In this document: positions 1-12,000 of the stretch, piece by piece
Numbering within the stretch: the stretch's first letter is position 1
Layout: the number at the start of each line of letters is the position of its first letter
NCBI GenBank assembly: GCA_038049695.1
Contig: CP142457.1
Span: 59,454,501-59,518,500 of the forward strand
Length of the DNA stretch: 64,000 bases
Reading direction: 5' to 3'
Source: Cinnamomum chago
Lineage: Eukaryota; Streptophyta; Magnoliopsida; Laurales; Lauraceae
Notes under the pieces: model-generated
The model's database searches: none
What the model saw: the letters and a program-made list of their open reading frames with translations, nothing else
What the model was told of the DNA's origin: nothing
Program-made: the position numbers and the translations under genes

Positions 1-74
1 TTATGTATTATGTCGTCATTTTTATGTGTTTTATCTGAATCAGGCCTCAACTGCGTGAATTATTCTTTTTGCAG

Positions 75-3000
75 ATATGTCATTAGTAATGCTTGCAGCA
101 AGGAGATATGCTACAAGCAGAAGGGAACTAATTTCTTCCACCGTTTGGGAATTGGACAACATTCTCATCTCCATTGGGCCGATATGACAAGGTGGTTGCT
201 TGCTGGTTTATTTCACTATTGTTTGTTTTATTCTGCGAGCTGCACTCATTCCGAAGTTATACAAATATGAACTTTTATTTTCTCCACTTAAAATAGAAGC
301 ATTGGATTTATTATTTGCTCCACCTTACTTTTCTTTCCACCATCACATAAAATCGAAGCAGTACTCATTTTGCCTTTCCAGTGCCTGTCATGGAAATACA
401 TGTGTAAATGTTTCAAAGCACTGAGTCAGTGGGCCATTCCAATTGCCCAATGTGTGAAGTTAAAGCCTTCTTAAATAACAAGTAATAAGTAAAATATCAG
501 AATACAATTATAGGCAAGATTCTGAATAAATAGAGAAAATCTGGGAAAACCATAAATCAATATTTTGTCATTAGAAATTTCATAGATGCATATTCCATCA
601 CGTTGCATGTTTCAATGATCAAATAATGAGTTTATATTTCATTTTTAGAACTTAACATTAAGTTCTAAAAATCTGGGAAAACCATAAATCAATATTTTGT
701 CATTAGAAATTTCATAGATGCATATTCCATCACGTTGCATGTTTCAATGATCAAATAATGAGTTTATATTTCATTTTTAGAACTTAACATTAAGTTCTGA
801 TTTAAGAAGTCCAATGAGGCTGAGGCATTGGTGATGTTGGAAGAGCTTTGGCTTTTCTTGCTTTCTTTTTGGGCCAAGTTGATTGTGGAAAGTGATTAGG
901 CAAACACGGTGATGTGGGTGGCTCATCTTGATTCTAGGTCGTGGGGATTTTAGTTTCTTTTTGGTGAAATGAGGGAGTTTTCCTCCCAGTTAGATGTTAC
1001 TTTCATGCAGATCAATTCACATCTCAATCAATACAATTGATTATTTAATGCTTTGGATGCTTTTTATCAAGCATGTGGAACCCGCACACACACTTATAAG
1101 GAGCCAAAGGATCAACTGGGCCTGAGACAGTCTCAAATATTTAACAAGATCACATGACGGGCGGGCTGTTTTGGAGAAATAAGAAAAACCAGGAACTTAA
1201 ATGCAATTTCAGAAATTTCTGAAACTTTTTAAGGGCCAGTTGTGCAGTCTACTTGGCACATTGATTTGGTGGGCCAAATCACCAAATCAAGTGGGACTTG
1301 AACCGGGAGGTGTGCCCAGGAGTCCACTTTTCAAGCGTTGCAGTCTCATCATCAAAGGGTGAGCCATGTGGGGCCCACAGCTCTTCTCATCAGATGCCTC
1401 TAGAACGGCCAGACTCTCGTCAAATTTCCTAATTTTGCTTATTTTCTTCGGAATCAGTGGTTGTTTTGGTTAGGGAATGTGCCAATTGTAGTAGGGTTCT
1501 TAATTGGTAGGATTTCCAGGGTTTTTTTATGAGTTGTATTCATTATAGTGTTGCATGGTTGACTGCTATACTCAGTTTTATGTTTGGACAGTTTCTGTTA
1601 GTGGAATAAAAGGCTTTTAAGCCTATTTTTCTATCTTCTTACATATTCTTCTTTCCTCTCAATCATTGGACATGGTGTATTTTTTCTTGGGATTGGTGTC
1701 TTACAGTGATTATCCACTTGAAATCCCTGTATTTGTCACCATAATGAAGAGCAGTCCCTTGTATGGTTGATTGCTGTGTATGGGTTCCCGTTGATACCAT
1801 GGCAGCATCATACATTCCATCATGCTATTAGGTCAGCTTTTTCCTTGGCGGATTCTAAACGATGGGTAGGTAGAGGATCCCCGTGGGTGGCTTTTATTAT
1901 GTAACTAGTGCTTGTTTTTAGGTTGCCTGTAGGGTATAATCTATTATACCCCTGGTTTGTCTTCTTTGTGGTGCATATTCTCTTGATATATTGTTGTTGT
2001 TGTTGGGTTTTTTTTTTTCTTTTATATATATATCAGTAATAGTAAAATTTCATTAAAGACAAAAAAGGTACAACTCAGGACATACAAAAAACGATTTATA
2101 GGTGTACCGGTACAAGAGAAATATACCAGCCACTAACCACAACTACATTACGGGAGCACTAAGATTACATGACCGATAGCTAGACAATCCACCATTTCAT
2201 TTGCTGATCTACTAACATGCTGAAACGAAACCAGTAAGCTTGATAGTAGAAGATTAATTTTATTGAGAAGGAATTGCATTTTCCAAGGCCATTTCATAGA
2301 TTTCTCCTAGGAAATGGCATTTGCTGAGTCACTCTCCACAATTAGATTTTGTTGATATAAGGTACGATAAATGCGAAGAGCTTCCAATATAGCCAAAACT
2401 TCTGCTTCATCAGAGTCTTTGATCCCAACATAGATTTTGGGGTCCCAATATGGCCCTTTCATAGATTTTGTTGATATAAGTGTTTCTTATTACTGACCAA
2501 AAATAAAAATATAGAAAAACTAGGTTATGAATTTTCAATTTTCAAGCTTCTGACACTTCATTGACATCCATTTAAGGGAAAAAGTGTTCAAAAAATTTAA
2601 ACTGACTCATCCCAGTCAATACTAAAAGCATCGAGTTCTGATATTTAAACTTCCAAGTTTTTAACACTTCAATGACAGCCATTTAAAGGGGAATGAGCTT
2701 TAAAAGAAAAAAGATTTATCGTAATCAATTTTAAAGCACCTCAAATGATTGATCCCCCTATTGGTGTTCTAAAGTTGAATTTTGATGGTAGCTTTGTTCG
2801 TTCTTTGCGAAAGGGAGGGATAGGTGGAGTTATAAGGGACTGGAATGGAAAGATCATAAGAAGCTTCGCTAGGCCGATTGACTCTTCGGATGCTAATGAA
2901 ACTGAGTTGTTTGCTTTTCTTATTGGTTGCCGAGAGTTGCTTCAGATGGCATCTCTCGGTAATTCAGTGGTGTTCAGGTAGTTCTTATTATCCTTGGAGA

Positions 3001-6000
3001 TTGGCGGATTGGGTGGAGGAGGTGTAGGATATCTCAAGGAAATTGGGAGCCACATTCAATTGTATTCTTAGGGAAGCTAATGCTGTGGCGGATAGTCTTG
3101 CTCGAGAAGGAGTTTTTAGCTCTATCATGTCTTTTGATGTGGTGGTGTTGTTGTTTTTTTTTTTTTTTTTTTATATATATATTTTATTTTCTTTTGTTGT
3201 GCTTTGTTACTTATTGTTTTGGTGAAATAAAATTGTATAGTTATAAAAAAAAAGCACCTCAAATGATCGTTTTTGTCGTGGCAATCAAATCAAAGAAAAC
3301 ACTTAGAAAATGCGTCAATTAGGGCTGGTTTAATTTTTAAGTCTCTTTTAATGAGTTAACCAGATCAAGTTATCCTTTGTTAGAATATTCATTTATTTCC
3401 TTGAAAAACATTTTTTTTTTCAAATTTCAATGAGAATGGGCATGTTAATGAGGCGTAAGTCTTCAGATGTGAAGCGTGGCTGAAGCATGCAGCATGCGCT
3501 TTATCTAGGAGGCACACCTCACTCTGTGATGCATACACTCTAAATCCCATGCCACATTTCAGGCATGTGGACTGGGGCCCTTTTGAAATGCTTAGTCCTG
3601 AGGCTTGCTCTCACCTCAGAGTGTAGCCTAGATATCTAAGTGAATGTTCATTTTTTTCTTTTTTTGAAGTCGTCTTATTTGTTGCCTCGATATGCTGCAG
3701 GGAGTTACTTGTTTCCATTCGATTTAATGAGCCAGGTTGGCAATGGTCAGGCAGCTTCCTTCCTGATCATCTAGGTGATTCTCAATTAAAATTGCACAAT
3801 TATGTCTCTGGTGCATTGAACTTGGTCCGTGTTGAGGTACAGAATGCTGATGTGTCCATTGGAGATGAAAAGATTGTTGGTAGCTCCAGTGGAAATTCGG
3901 GGACACACTTGATTCTTCTCTCTGATGATAATACTGGGTTTATGCCCTATAGAATTGACAATTTCTCTATGGAGGTAAATGGCAGACATTTCTTTTTTTG
4001 GCTAATTATACTTATTATTTTTATGAGCTTTTAATATGGTTGACATTGAAAACCTTCTCTCTGCATAAACATAAGATGAAGTATCCTAGTGAGCCCTCTT
4101 AAAACACATTTCCATTGAGACAGTTACCTGGCTTTAAGTGAATTTTCCTAGAACCATGGAAGTGGACATAAATGTGTATACCTTCAGACACAATGCACAT
4201 TTATAGCCGATGGTCTGTTTTAGTCATCGTATTAAAAAAAATGAGGGCATTACCCAGTTATGAGAGCATAAATAAGGGCATAAAAATGCAATTATGCTTA
4301 GATACAGTCATGGGATACACCATGGAACAATGGGGATTGCAAACTTTCGGCCATATGAAGTCCTGTTTGAGGTACTTGCTATTCAACTTTGGAAGGTGGC
4401 ATCGTGTACTATTTCTCCATTCCAGTGGGCTTGAATGTAGGATCAATTGTTCGTGTGGAACCCTTGTCGTAACCGGGATCCTTGTTGTAATCGAGTGTGT
4501 GGTTTCAAGAAGCCTAGGTTTTTTTCACTGGACGTGCCTGCAACTAATAACTATGTTTTAATTGGTGATTTGGACACACATCTTTCTCTGTAATCTAGTC
4601 TCAATATGATACAATGAGTCATCATACATGGATTCCAGATAGGGTGCAACCTTCTTCTCAACTAAACCGCTTGCACTTTCTTGCTGCCTTCTATATTCAT
4701 GATCCTTTCCTAAAATATACTGAAATTAGTTGTAAAAAGTGCATATAAAATACTAACATATCCTTACATTGCTGGTGAAAGTGATCATGTAATAGAAGGG
4801 AATGAAAACAGGAAAATCCTTCTAATGCCGGTCCCAAAACAGGCCAGTCCAAAGGTGGCAGTAAGAAATGATTTCTGCCCAATCAAGTGTCAAAAGAAGC
4901 TTGACAAAAACTAATTCAATGTTGTATTAAGAGTTGCATTGTCTTCTATATTTTGTTTCCTTTAGGGAGGTTGTCTTAGTCTTCTTCATTATCCGCGATA
5001 ATGTTCCTAATAAGTAATAATTATCATCTGTATGATGGCATATCTCGGATAATGTGTTTTACTTAATTAATTGAGAGAATTGTATATGTTACATTTTGAT
5101 TGCAGAGGCTACGGATTTACCAGCAAAGATGTGAAACCTTTGAAACCATAGTGCACTCATATACATGTTGTCCATATGCCTGGGATGAACCTTGCTATCC
5201 ACATCGGCTTGTTGTTGAGGTAAGCTAATTCCTCTTTTTAGTCAAAATGCTGGTCACGACATTTTGGTTACTAATGTATCTATTTGTCAATTATTAGGTG
5301 CCTGGGGAACGTGTTATAGGATCATATAGTCTTGATGATGTAACGGAGTACTTACCTGTGCACTTACCGTCAATACCCGAGGTACGATGGTAGCTATATA
5401 ACCATTTTGTTGAATTGAGAAGACAGTTGAAGGTCCTGTTTTCCAACCAATTGACTACTTTAGTGCATGACTGCCTTTAAATTTTGCCTCTATGAATGAA
5501 AATTGCCATTTCAATGTTAAACTGATACTTTGAGTTCAAGAAGCCGTAGTATAGCTCCAAGCATTATCGCTATGATCTTTTTACAGTTTCTGTTATAGTG
5601 TTCCTGCTTGTAAATTTGATGCAAGATCATCTGCTTTATTGGAGTTATTATCTGCTTCTGGATGTAATTGAGTACAATTTTGATAAATGGCTCTGTAAGG
5701 CCTATTGACTTGCAGTTTTACAGTTGTCAAAAGTAATTTTAAGTTGGCAGCGGCATATAGATAAGTGGGGATAAAAGGAACCTTCTTTTGTCATTTACTC
5801 ACTATGTCTATGATAGGCAGATATCAACATATCCGTATTGGGCCAATAAGACACTTAGATTGATACTCATACTACACTGATACTTCTAGGGTACAAGTTT
5901 ACCATATCCTACTTACCAAGTCCATTATTTCATATAGTTCTTTTAATTTCCTTGCTTCCCTACATAAAAGATGTTAGAACTTAGAAAGGAACGTAAATAA

Positions 6001-9000
6001 TGATAATTTCATTAATTCAAAACAGATAAAAAAATCTAAAGAAAAAATTAGGACACCCGTATCCCTATCCGTATGTGTCCTAGATTTTTGAAAGCGCAAA
6101 GTGGTATCCTTGATCTCCGTACCCGTATCCATATCTGGAGCATCGTAATTTGTTATTATAGCTGGATGGGTTTTATTGTCCAAAGAAAACTAAAATTCCA
6201 CGAGGGGTCCTTTTTGATTTTACACATGGGATATGGAGATAGGTTTTACCTATGTAAAGGTTTCATGTGTAACTTTTATATATGCAAATGTTACATATGT
6301 GAAACACATTGAGTAAATGAGTACATCCAACGGTTTTGGATGTGTTTAGTATGTGTTTTTCAGATGGATTCCAAAATTGATGAAGATTTATACAACTAAA
6401 TGTCTTGATGCTTATCATTAATATGACAAATTGAGAATATTGAATGGTTTGGACCATGAATTGGGGCCCACAAAAAGTGCAGAAAATCAGATCTATAGGT
6501 TGGGAATTTTTGGACAATTTCACCAATTTCTCAAAATCTATGAAGATATAAGGTGTGAAAATAAACGTCTTAGGGTTTTTTAAAGTTATAAAAAAGAACT
6601 ATTCGGATTGCCAATTTGGGGCCCACAAAAGTGTGAAGAGTATGTGGTTGAAGGGGTTTGAATCCGCAGCCTATACTGGGCAGATGCCGTACTGTAGCTG
6701 CACCGACATGTTTCTCTCATTTACACGTGTAGACCATTTACCACCTCAAGTATTTAAATTGAAGTTCACTCCTATAAATAGGGAGTGTTAAAACGGTGAA
6801 ATTTATATCAAAATGTAACCTCTAGAATTTATACAGGGAAGTGCTGGATCAACAATGTAATTATGTTTTGAATGAAGCACAATATTTGATTTTCATACCT
6901 TTCTGTCATTTATATTGTTCCAGCCTTGTGGTGAAAGGAGAAAAGAATGTGTTGGTTTAAATTTCATCATCATCAAAGCCTTGTCCCAACTATGTCGGGG
7001 TCGGCTGTTGGTTTAAATATCTTAGTCTTAATTTCATTGAAACCAAGCAATCTTAGATTATGTCATTTTAAACAATACAATGAGTAAGGGGTGTTCAAGA
7101 TGTTCAATTTGATGTAAGACATCTGCTTTATTGGAGTTTATGTGCTACTGGTTGTTATTGGGTACTTAAATTGACTAATGGCTCTGATGGCTTGTGACTT
7201 GCAACTTTGCTTTGTATGTAGAGACCCGAAAGAAGATTTTTTCTCTCAGTACATGCAGAAGGAGCAATAAAGGTGCAGTTCTGACACTTCAGCTAAGGTG
7301 GTAGTGTGGAAAATGTTACTTCTGTGGGAGCTGAATGGATGATCTGTTTTTTGTTTGTTTTTCACAGGTGCTCAGTATTGTGGATACAAACCATCATATT
7401 CCAAAAGACATGAAGGAAATGGGTTTTCCTGGCCTCAAGGGAAAGAAGAAACTTGATCAGAAAGAGACACATGTTGATTTTACTGAAAGGATTACATTAC
7501 ATGTGTCATTTATTGGAATTTCATTAATGAACTCTTTTCCACAGGTGCTTATTGAGTTACTTTCTTTTCTTCTTTTTTTTTTTTTTTGCATGAAAACAGA
7601 ACAGTTGATACATTATTTTACTATTTAAGTTCAATATTACTAGCATCATTAGTCAATCTGCTGTTGATATTCATCAAGCTTTGATCTCCATTTACAGGAA
7701 CTGGTTTTTGTATGTTCGAAGGAAACCAAGATTGTTATACTACAGAGTTTGGATCAGCAAAAGTTTTCCTTTCAAATGTCATCTTTGCAAATTGATAATC
7801 AGTTGCGTAATACACTGTATCCTGTTATTCTGTCATTTGAGGATAACAGGAATGAAACTATAAGCCCAACAACTAGCAAGTGTGTGTGTGAACCTATTTT
7901 CCACCTTTATGGGGCCAAATGGAGGAAAAGTGAAAGCTCACTGGTTTCCTTTGAATATATTAATATAAGGTAAATACTTTCTTCATTATTAGTGTTCTTT
8001 TTTCTGTTCACAAGTTACTACTTAAACTGATGTATGTTTCATCAACTGCTTGCAGATTAGCACCTTTGCGTATTGAGCTTGAAGAGCAAGTGCTGTTGAG
8101 TGTTTTTGACTTTGTAAGATCTGCAACATCAACATTGCAGAGCAGAACCCTTCAGCACCAAGGTTCGGAACTGCAGAGTCTAGATGGTGGCACTGGTTCT
8201 GTTGCACATGTTCATGATTATGATCCAATGAGCAGCAAGACTTTAGGCCAAATTCATTCCTTAGGAAGTTCCAGCTTCTTTGGGAACAATAGTAGTCCAT
8301 CAATACCTTCTGTAGTTCCAATTGGTGCTCCTTGGCAACAAATTTTTCTCCTGGCACGAAGGCAGAAAAAGATATATGTTGAAGTGCTTAATTTGGCTCC
8401 TATCAAGTTGACTTTAAGGTGAACATTTTCTGGATATTTTTGTCTTTCATCTTTGTGAGGATGAAACCTTACATCCATTCTGTATGGTGGAAAATGTTCC
8501 TTCTCTGGAGTTCATGGGCAACTACAATGTAAAGGCCTTGTATTTTCTGACAGCATATTATATTTTAATGATTCTTCATCTTATCGATGATTCTTTTTAT
8601 CTTACAGCTTTTCAAGTGTTCCTTGGATGCCTCGAAATGAAGGGCATATGGCAGCTGAGTCGCTTGTTCACGTCAGTAGCACTGCAGTCCAGGTATGAAG
8701 GTTGAACTTCTAAATTGGGGCTTTTGAATAGAACATCCCTTATTAAGTGTCATTTCCCATAGTAATCCTTAAGAGGATGTTTGCCATTTTAATGTCATTA
8801 ACTTTAGAAAATTGAGGGGTTGGAGAGGGGGTGAAAGGTAGGAAACTATGTGCAAAAGCGTATGGTTAACAATGAAACCATCAACCTTTCCCACATAGGG
8901 TGGGATTTACTTAAATGGAGAGGATGAGTGATGCAGGCCCTACAGGAGGAAGGGTAACTAAATCTCTATGGAACCCAGTCGTGAAAAGGGTAGAGAGGAA

Positions 9001-12000
9001 GCTGTCTACATGGGAGGTAAATTACCTATCTATAGGAGGAAGGGTAACCCTGATCAAATCAGTTCTTTCGAATATGCCGGTCTATTACTTTTCCATTTCT
9101 AGATGCTCGGGCTCAATTATAAAGTTGTTCGAAAGGCTGTAGAGAGAGTTCTTATGGAACGGCACAAGCTCCCAGAAGAAGCTTCACTTGGTAGATTGGG
9201 ACTCCATCTGTAAACCTAAGAAAAAAGGAGGCCTGGGAATTAGACCCCTAAAGAAGATGAATCAAGCTTTACTGGGTAAATGGTTGTGGAGGATTGGAGA
9301 TGGTTCACAAGGCGGCCTTTGGAGACAAGTGCTGGAAAGGAAATACAACCTTCCAAGGCATGGTTGGGATGTTTAGGACCCCCATTGGAATTCATCTACT
9401 ATATGGAAAGGAATCCTCTCGGCAAAGAGACTCTTCATGGAGAACATTAGATACCAAATTGGATCGGGGGAGAGGACCCTTTTTTGGAAAGATAGGTGGG
9501 CAGGAGAAAGGGCGTTGAGTGCTCAATTCCTAGATCTGTTTAGGTGTGCACACGACAAGGAAGCAACGGTTAGCTCTTATATGAGTATAATTGGAGGTCA
9601 GGTGGTTTGGGGTCCAACTTTTATAAGGAACCTAAAGGACAAAGAAGAACCTAGTTCATTGCACTCCTTAATTCCCTGAAGAGTTTAATCATTCAAAACA
9701 GTGGGGTAGATGCCAGGGTGTGGGTAGCCTCTAAGAATGGTTCCTTTTCAGTGTCCTCTTTCTTTAAGGCTATCTTTAGCAATCCCAGGGAGAGAAGTGG
9801 GGTGCATAGTATTTGGAAGTTGAAGGCTCCACCAAGAGTGCTTGTATTTGGGTGGTTGGCTCTTAGGAGAAGGATCCCTACTATGGATCTTTTAAGGAGG
9901 GAAGGGATGACGATAGTGAATGGCTGCCCTATGTGCTTGAGGGACGAAGAATCCGTGGATCATCTCTTGCTAAATTGTAAAATAGCTTAGGTAATTTGGA
10001 TGACTATAATAGGATGCTTTGGCTGCTGCTGGGTCCTTCCTCACTCTCTCCCTGAGCTTTTCCAAGCTTGGAAGGTCCCAATTGGGGACCCTAGAGGCAA
10101 AGTGATGTGGCAGTTGTCATTTTTTGAGGTGATTTTGACGATTTGGAAGGAAATGAACTCAAGATGTTTTGAAGGAATTGCATCTGGCGAGAGCAGACTA
10201 GTGGATAAATCAAAGTTTTTAGTAGCTCTTCCGGTGTCTATTTTCCCTTCTTTTAGAGGGTACTCCTTACATCAAATAGTGTATCATTGGAAAGAGTTGG
10301 CCTATTCTCAGCACGGCCTTAGTTCGCTGGTTTTAGGGTTATTTTTGGTTTTCCTGCTTTGTTGTCTTTTGCCTTCAGTACTTATCTCGTGTTGTTTGCT
10401 TTATTTAATGAAAGTAACCATTAAAAAAAAAGAAAGGAGTGATGCAGGCCCTAGGGTAAGGGTTTGTGTGGGTGCCGAAGCATGTGTCCGCAGACGCTTC
10501 AAACATGTCTCCGCAGACGCTTCAAACATGTCTCCGCAAAGGCTTCAACACGAGGACGCACTTCCGAGGGATAGAAAAAATCCATGATAATATTATTCAA
10601 ATAATCAAAGCCTAAGATTTTCCATCTCTTACATTGCATATAAATAGGAAGATAAACTTGGTGGCTAAGAAACCTAATCAAACTAGGAAATAAAACAACC
10701 TAGGAAATAAGAAATCTAATCCTAATTACAATTAGAAACTTTCTAACTAATAATTAGGGAAGATAAAAAAAACAAGAAATAAAAATATATCCCTAAACTA
10801 TCTTGGGCAGGGCCACTTGTGGGCCCGTTGTGCATCAATGAGAAGGTTGATGGTTCCCTTCACTCTCAACCCCATAATAATATCTGCCAAACCAGAGGAG
10901 AATGCCATCTTAACAAAATTTTGCTTTCTTTCGCATGTCTCTGCATGCATGTATGCCTTGAATATTTGCCTTCATCTTCGAAGCAAATCTTTATTGGACA
11001 TAAGATTTCATGTTGAAGCATTTTATTAGAATATTTCTCTTACATTGTTGTCTTAGAGCATTTGGAAAACTTGTAATGATAATTTACTGTTCATGTATCC
11101 AATTTCTCTCATATTGGCACAATTTAGTTTCTTGTAAAAAAAAAAAAAGAAAAAAAAAAACCTCAGCTGCGATTTTTCTGAATTTACTTCTGATCCATAG
11201 AAAGGGATTGTGATTAATTGAGATCATTCTTCCTTTGGAACCATTTTCATTTTCCCCAGAAAATGTGCTTTTGCAAACATACTCTAAATGATCATCATTA
11301 TCATCATCATGATAGTCACTAGTAATCATTGTTGTTCTCGTAATCATCATCATGATAGTCACTAGTAATCATTGTTGTTGTCTAAATCATCATCATCTTA
11401 GTGGCTGAAATTGCTTTTACCTTGGAATAAAATAGTTTCACCCTGTTTAGACTTTGGACAAACCGAACCCAAATTGACTAGTGTTAACTGCAGAAAATGG
11501 TTTTCTTCTTCTTGGATTAAATCTACTTTTCGAAATATTGTGGAAAATGCTTTTACTCTGAAACTGAAAGTTGCTGAAAATGCTAAAACAGAGCAATGGA
11601 AAACCATTCTCTTTGGAACCAGTTTCATGTTCTGCAGAAAATGCTCTTTGTGAACATCATCATCAACGTAGTTGTCATTCATTGTCATTATCGCAGTCAT
11701 CGACTCATCATCACTATCAACATCATTTTAGCACCCTCATTCTGATGAAACATGCCATACATACAGAATGCATACTTCGACGTTTGTGCTAACCCAACCG
11801 CGAACCTGAGTCTGAGTCGTCATTATTTGGATCCAGTTGTCCTAGATACAGCCTGATGTGTCCTAAAACTAGGTCCTTGCTCTGTAATTGGGTCCAGGTT
11901 CATTGGATTATCAGGTAGACCCGACCTATTGACATGTCATCTCTATTATGACACGGGTCAGAAGTTTCATGAATGAAGGTCAAAGTGAAAAGTTCTTACT

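Noticed and set aside
8484..8705. Open frame beginning at the intron after exon 8 of VPS13
   Set aside because: The true exon (8608-8692) is read in another frame that joins in phase to its neighbours.
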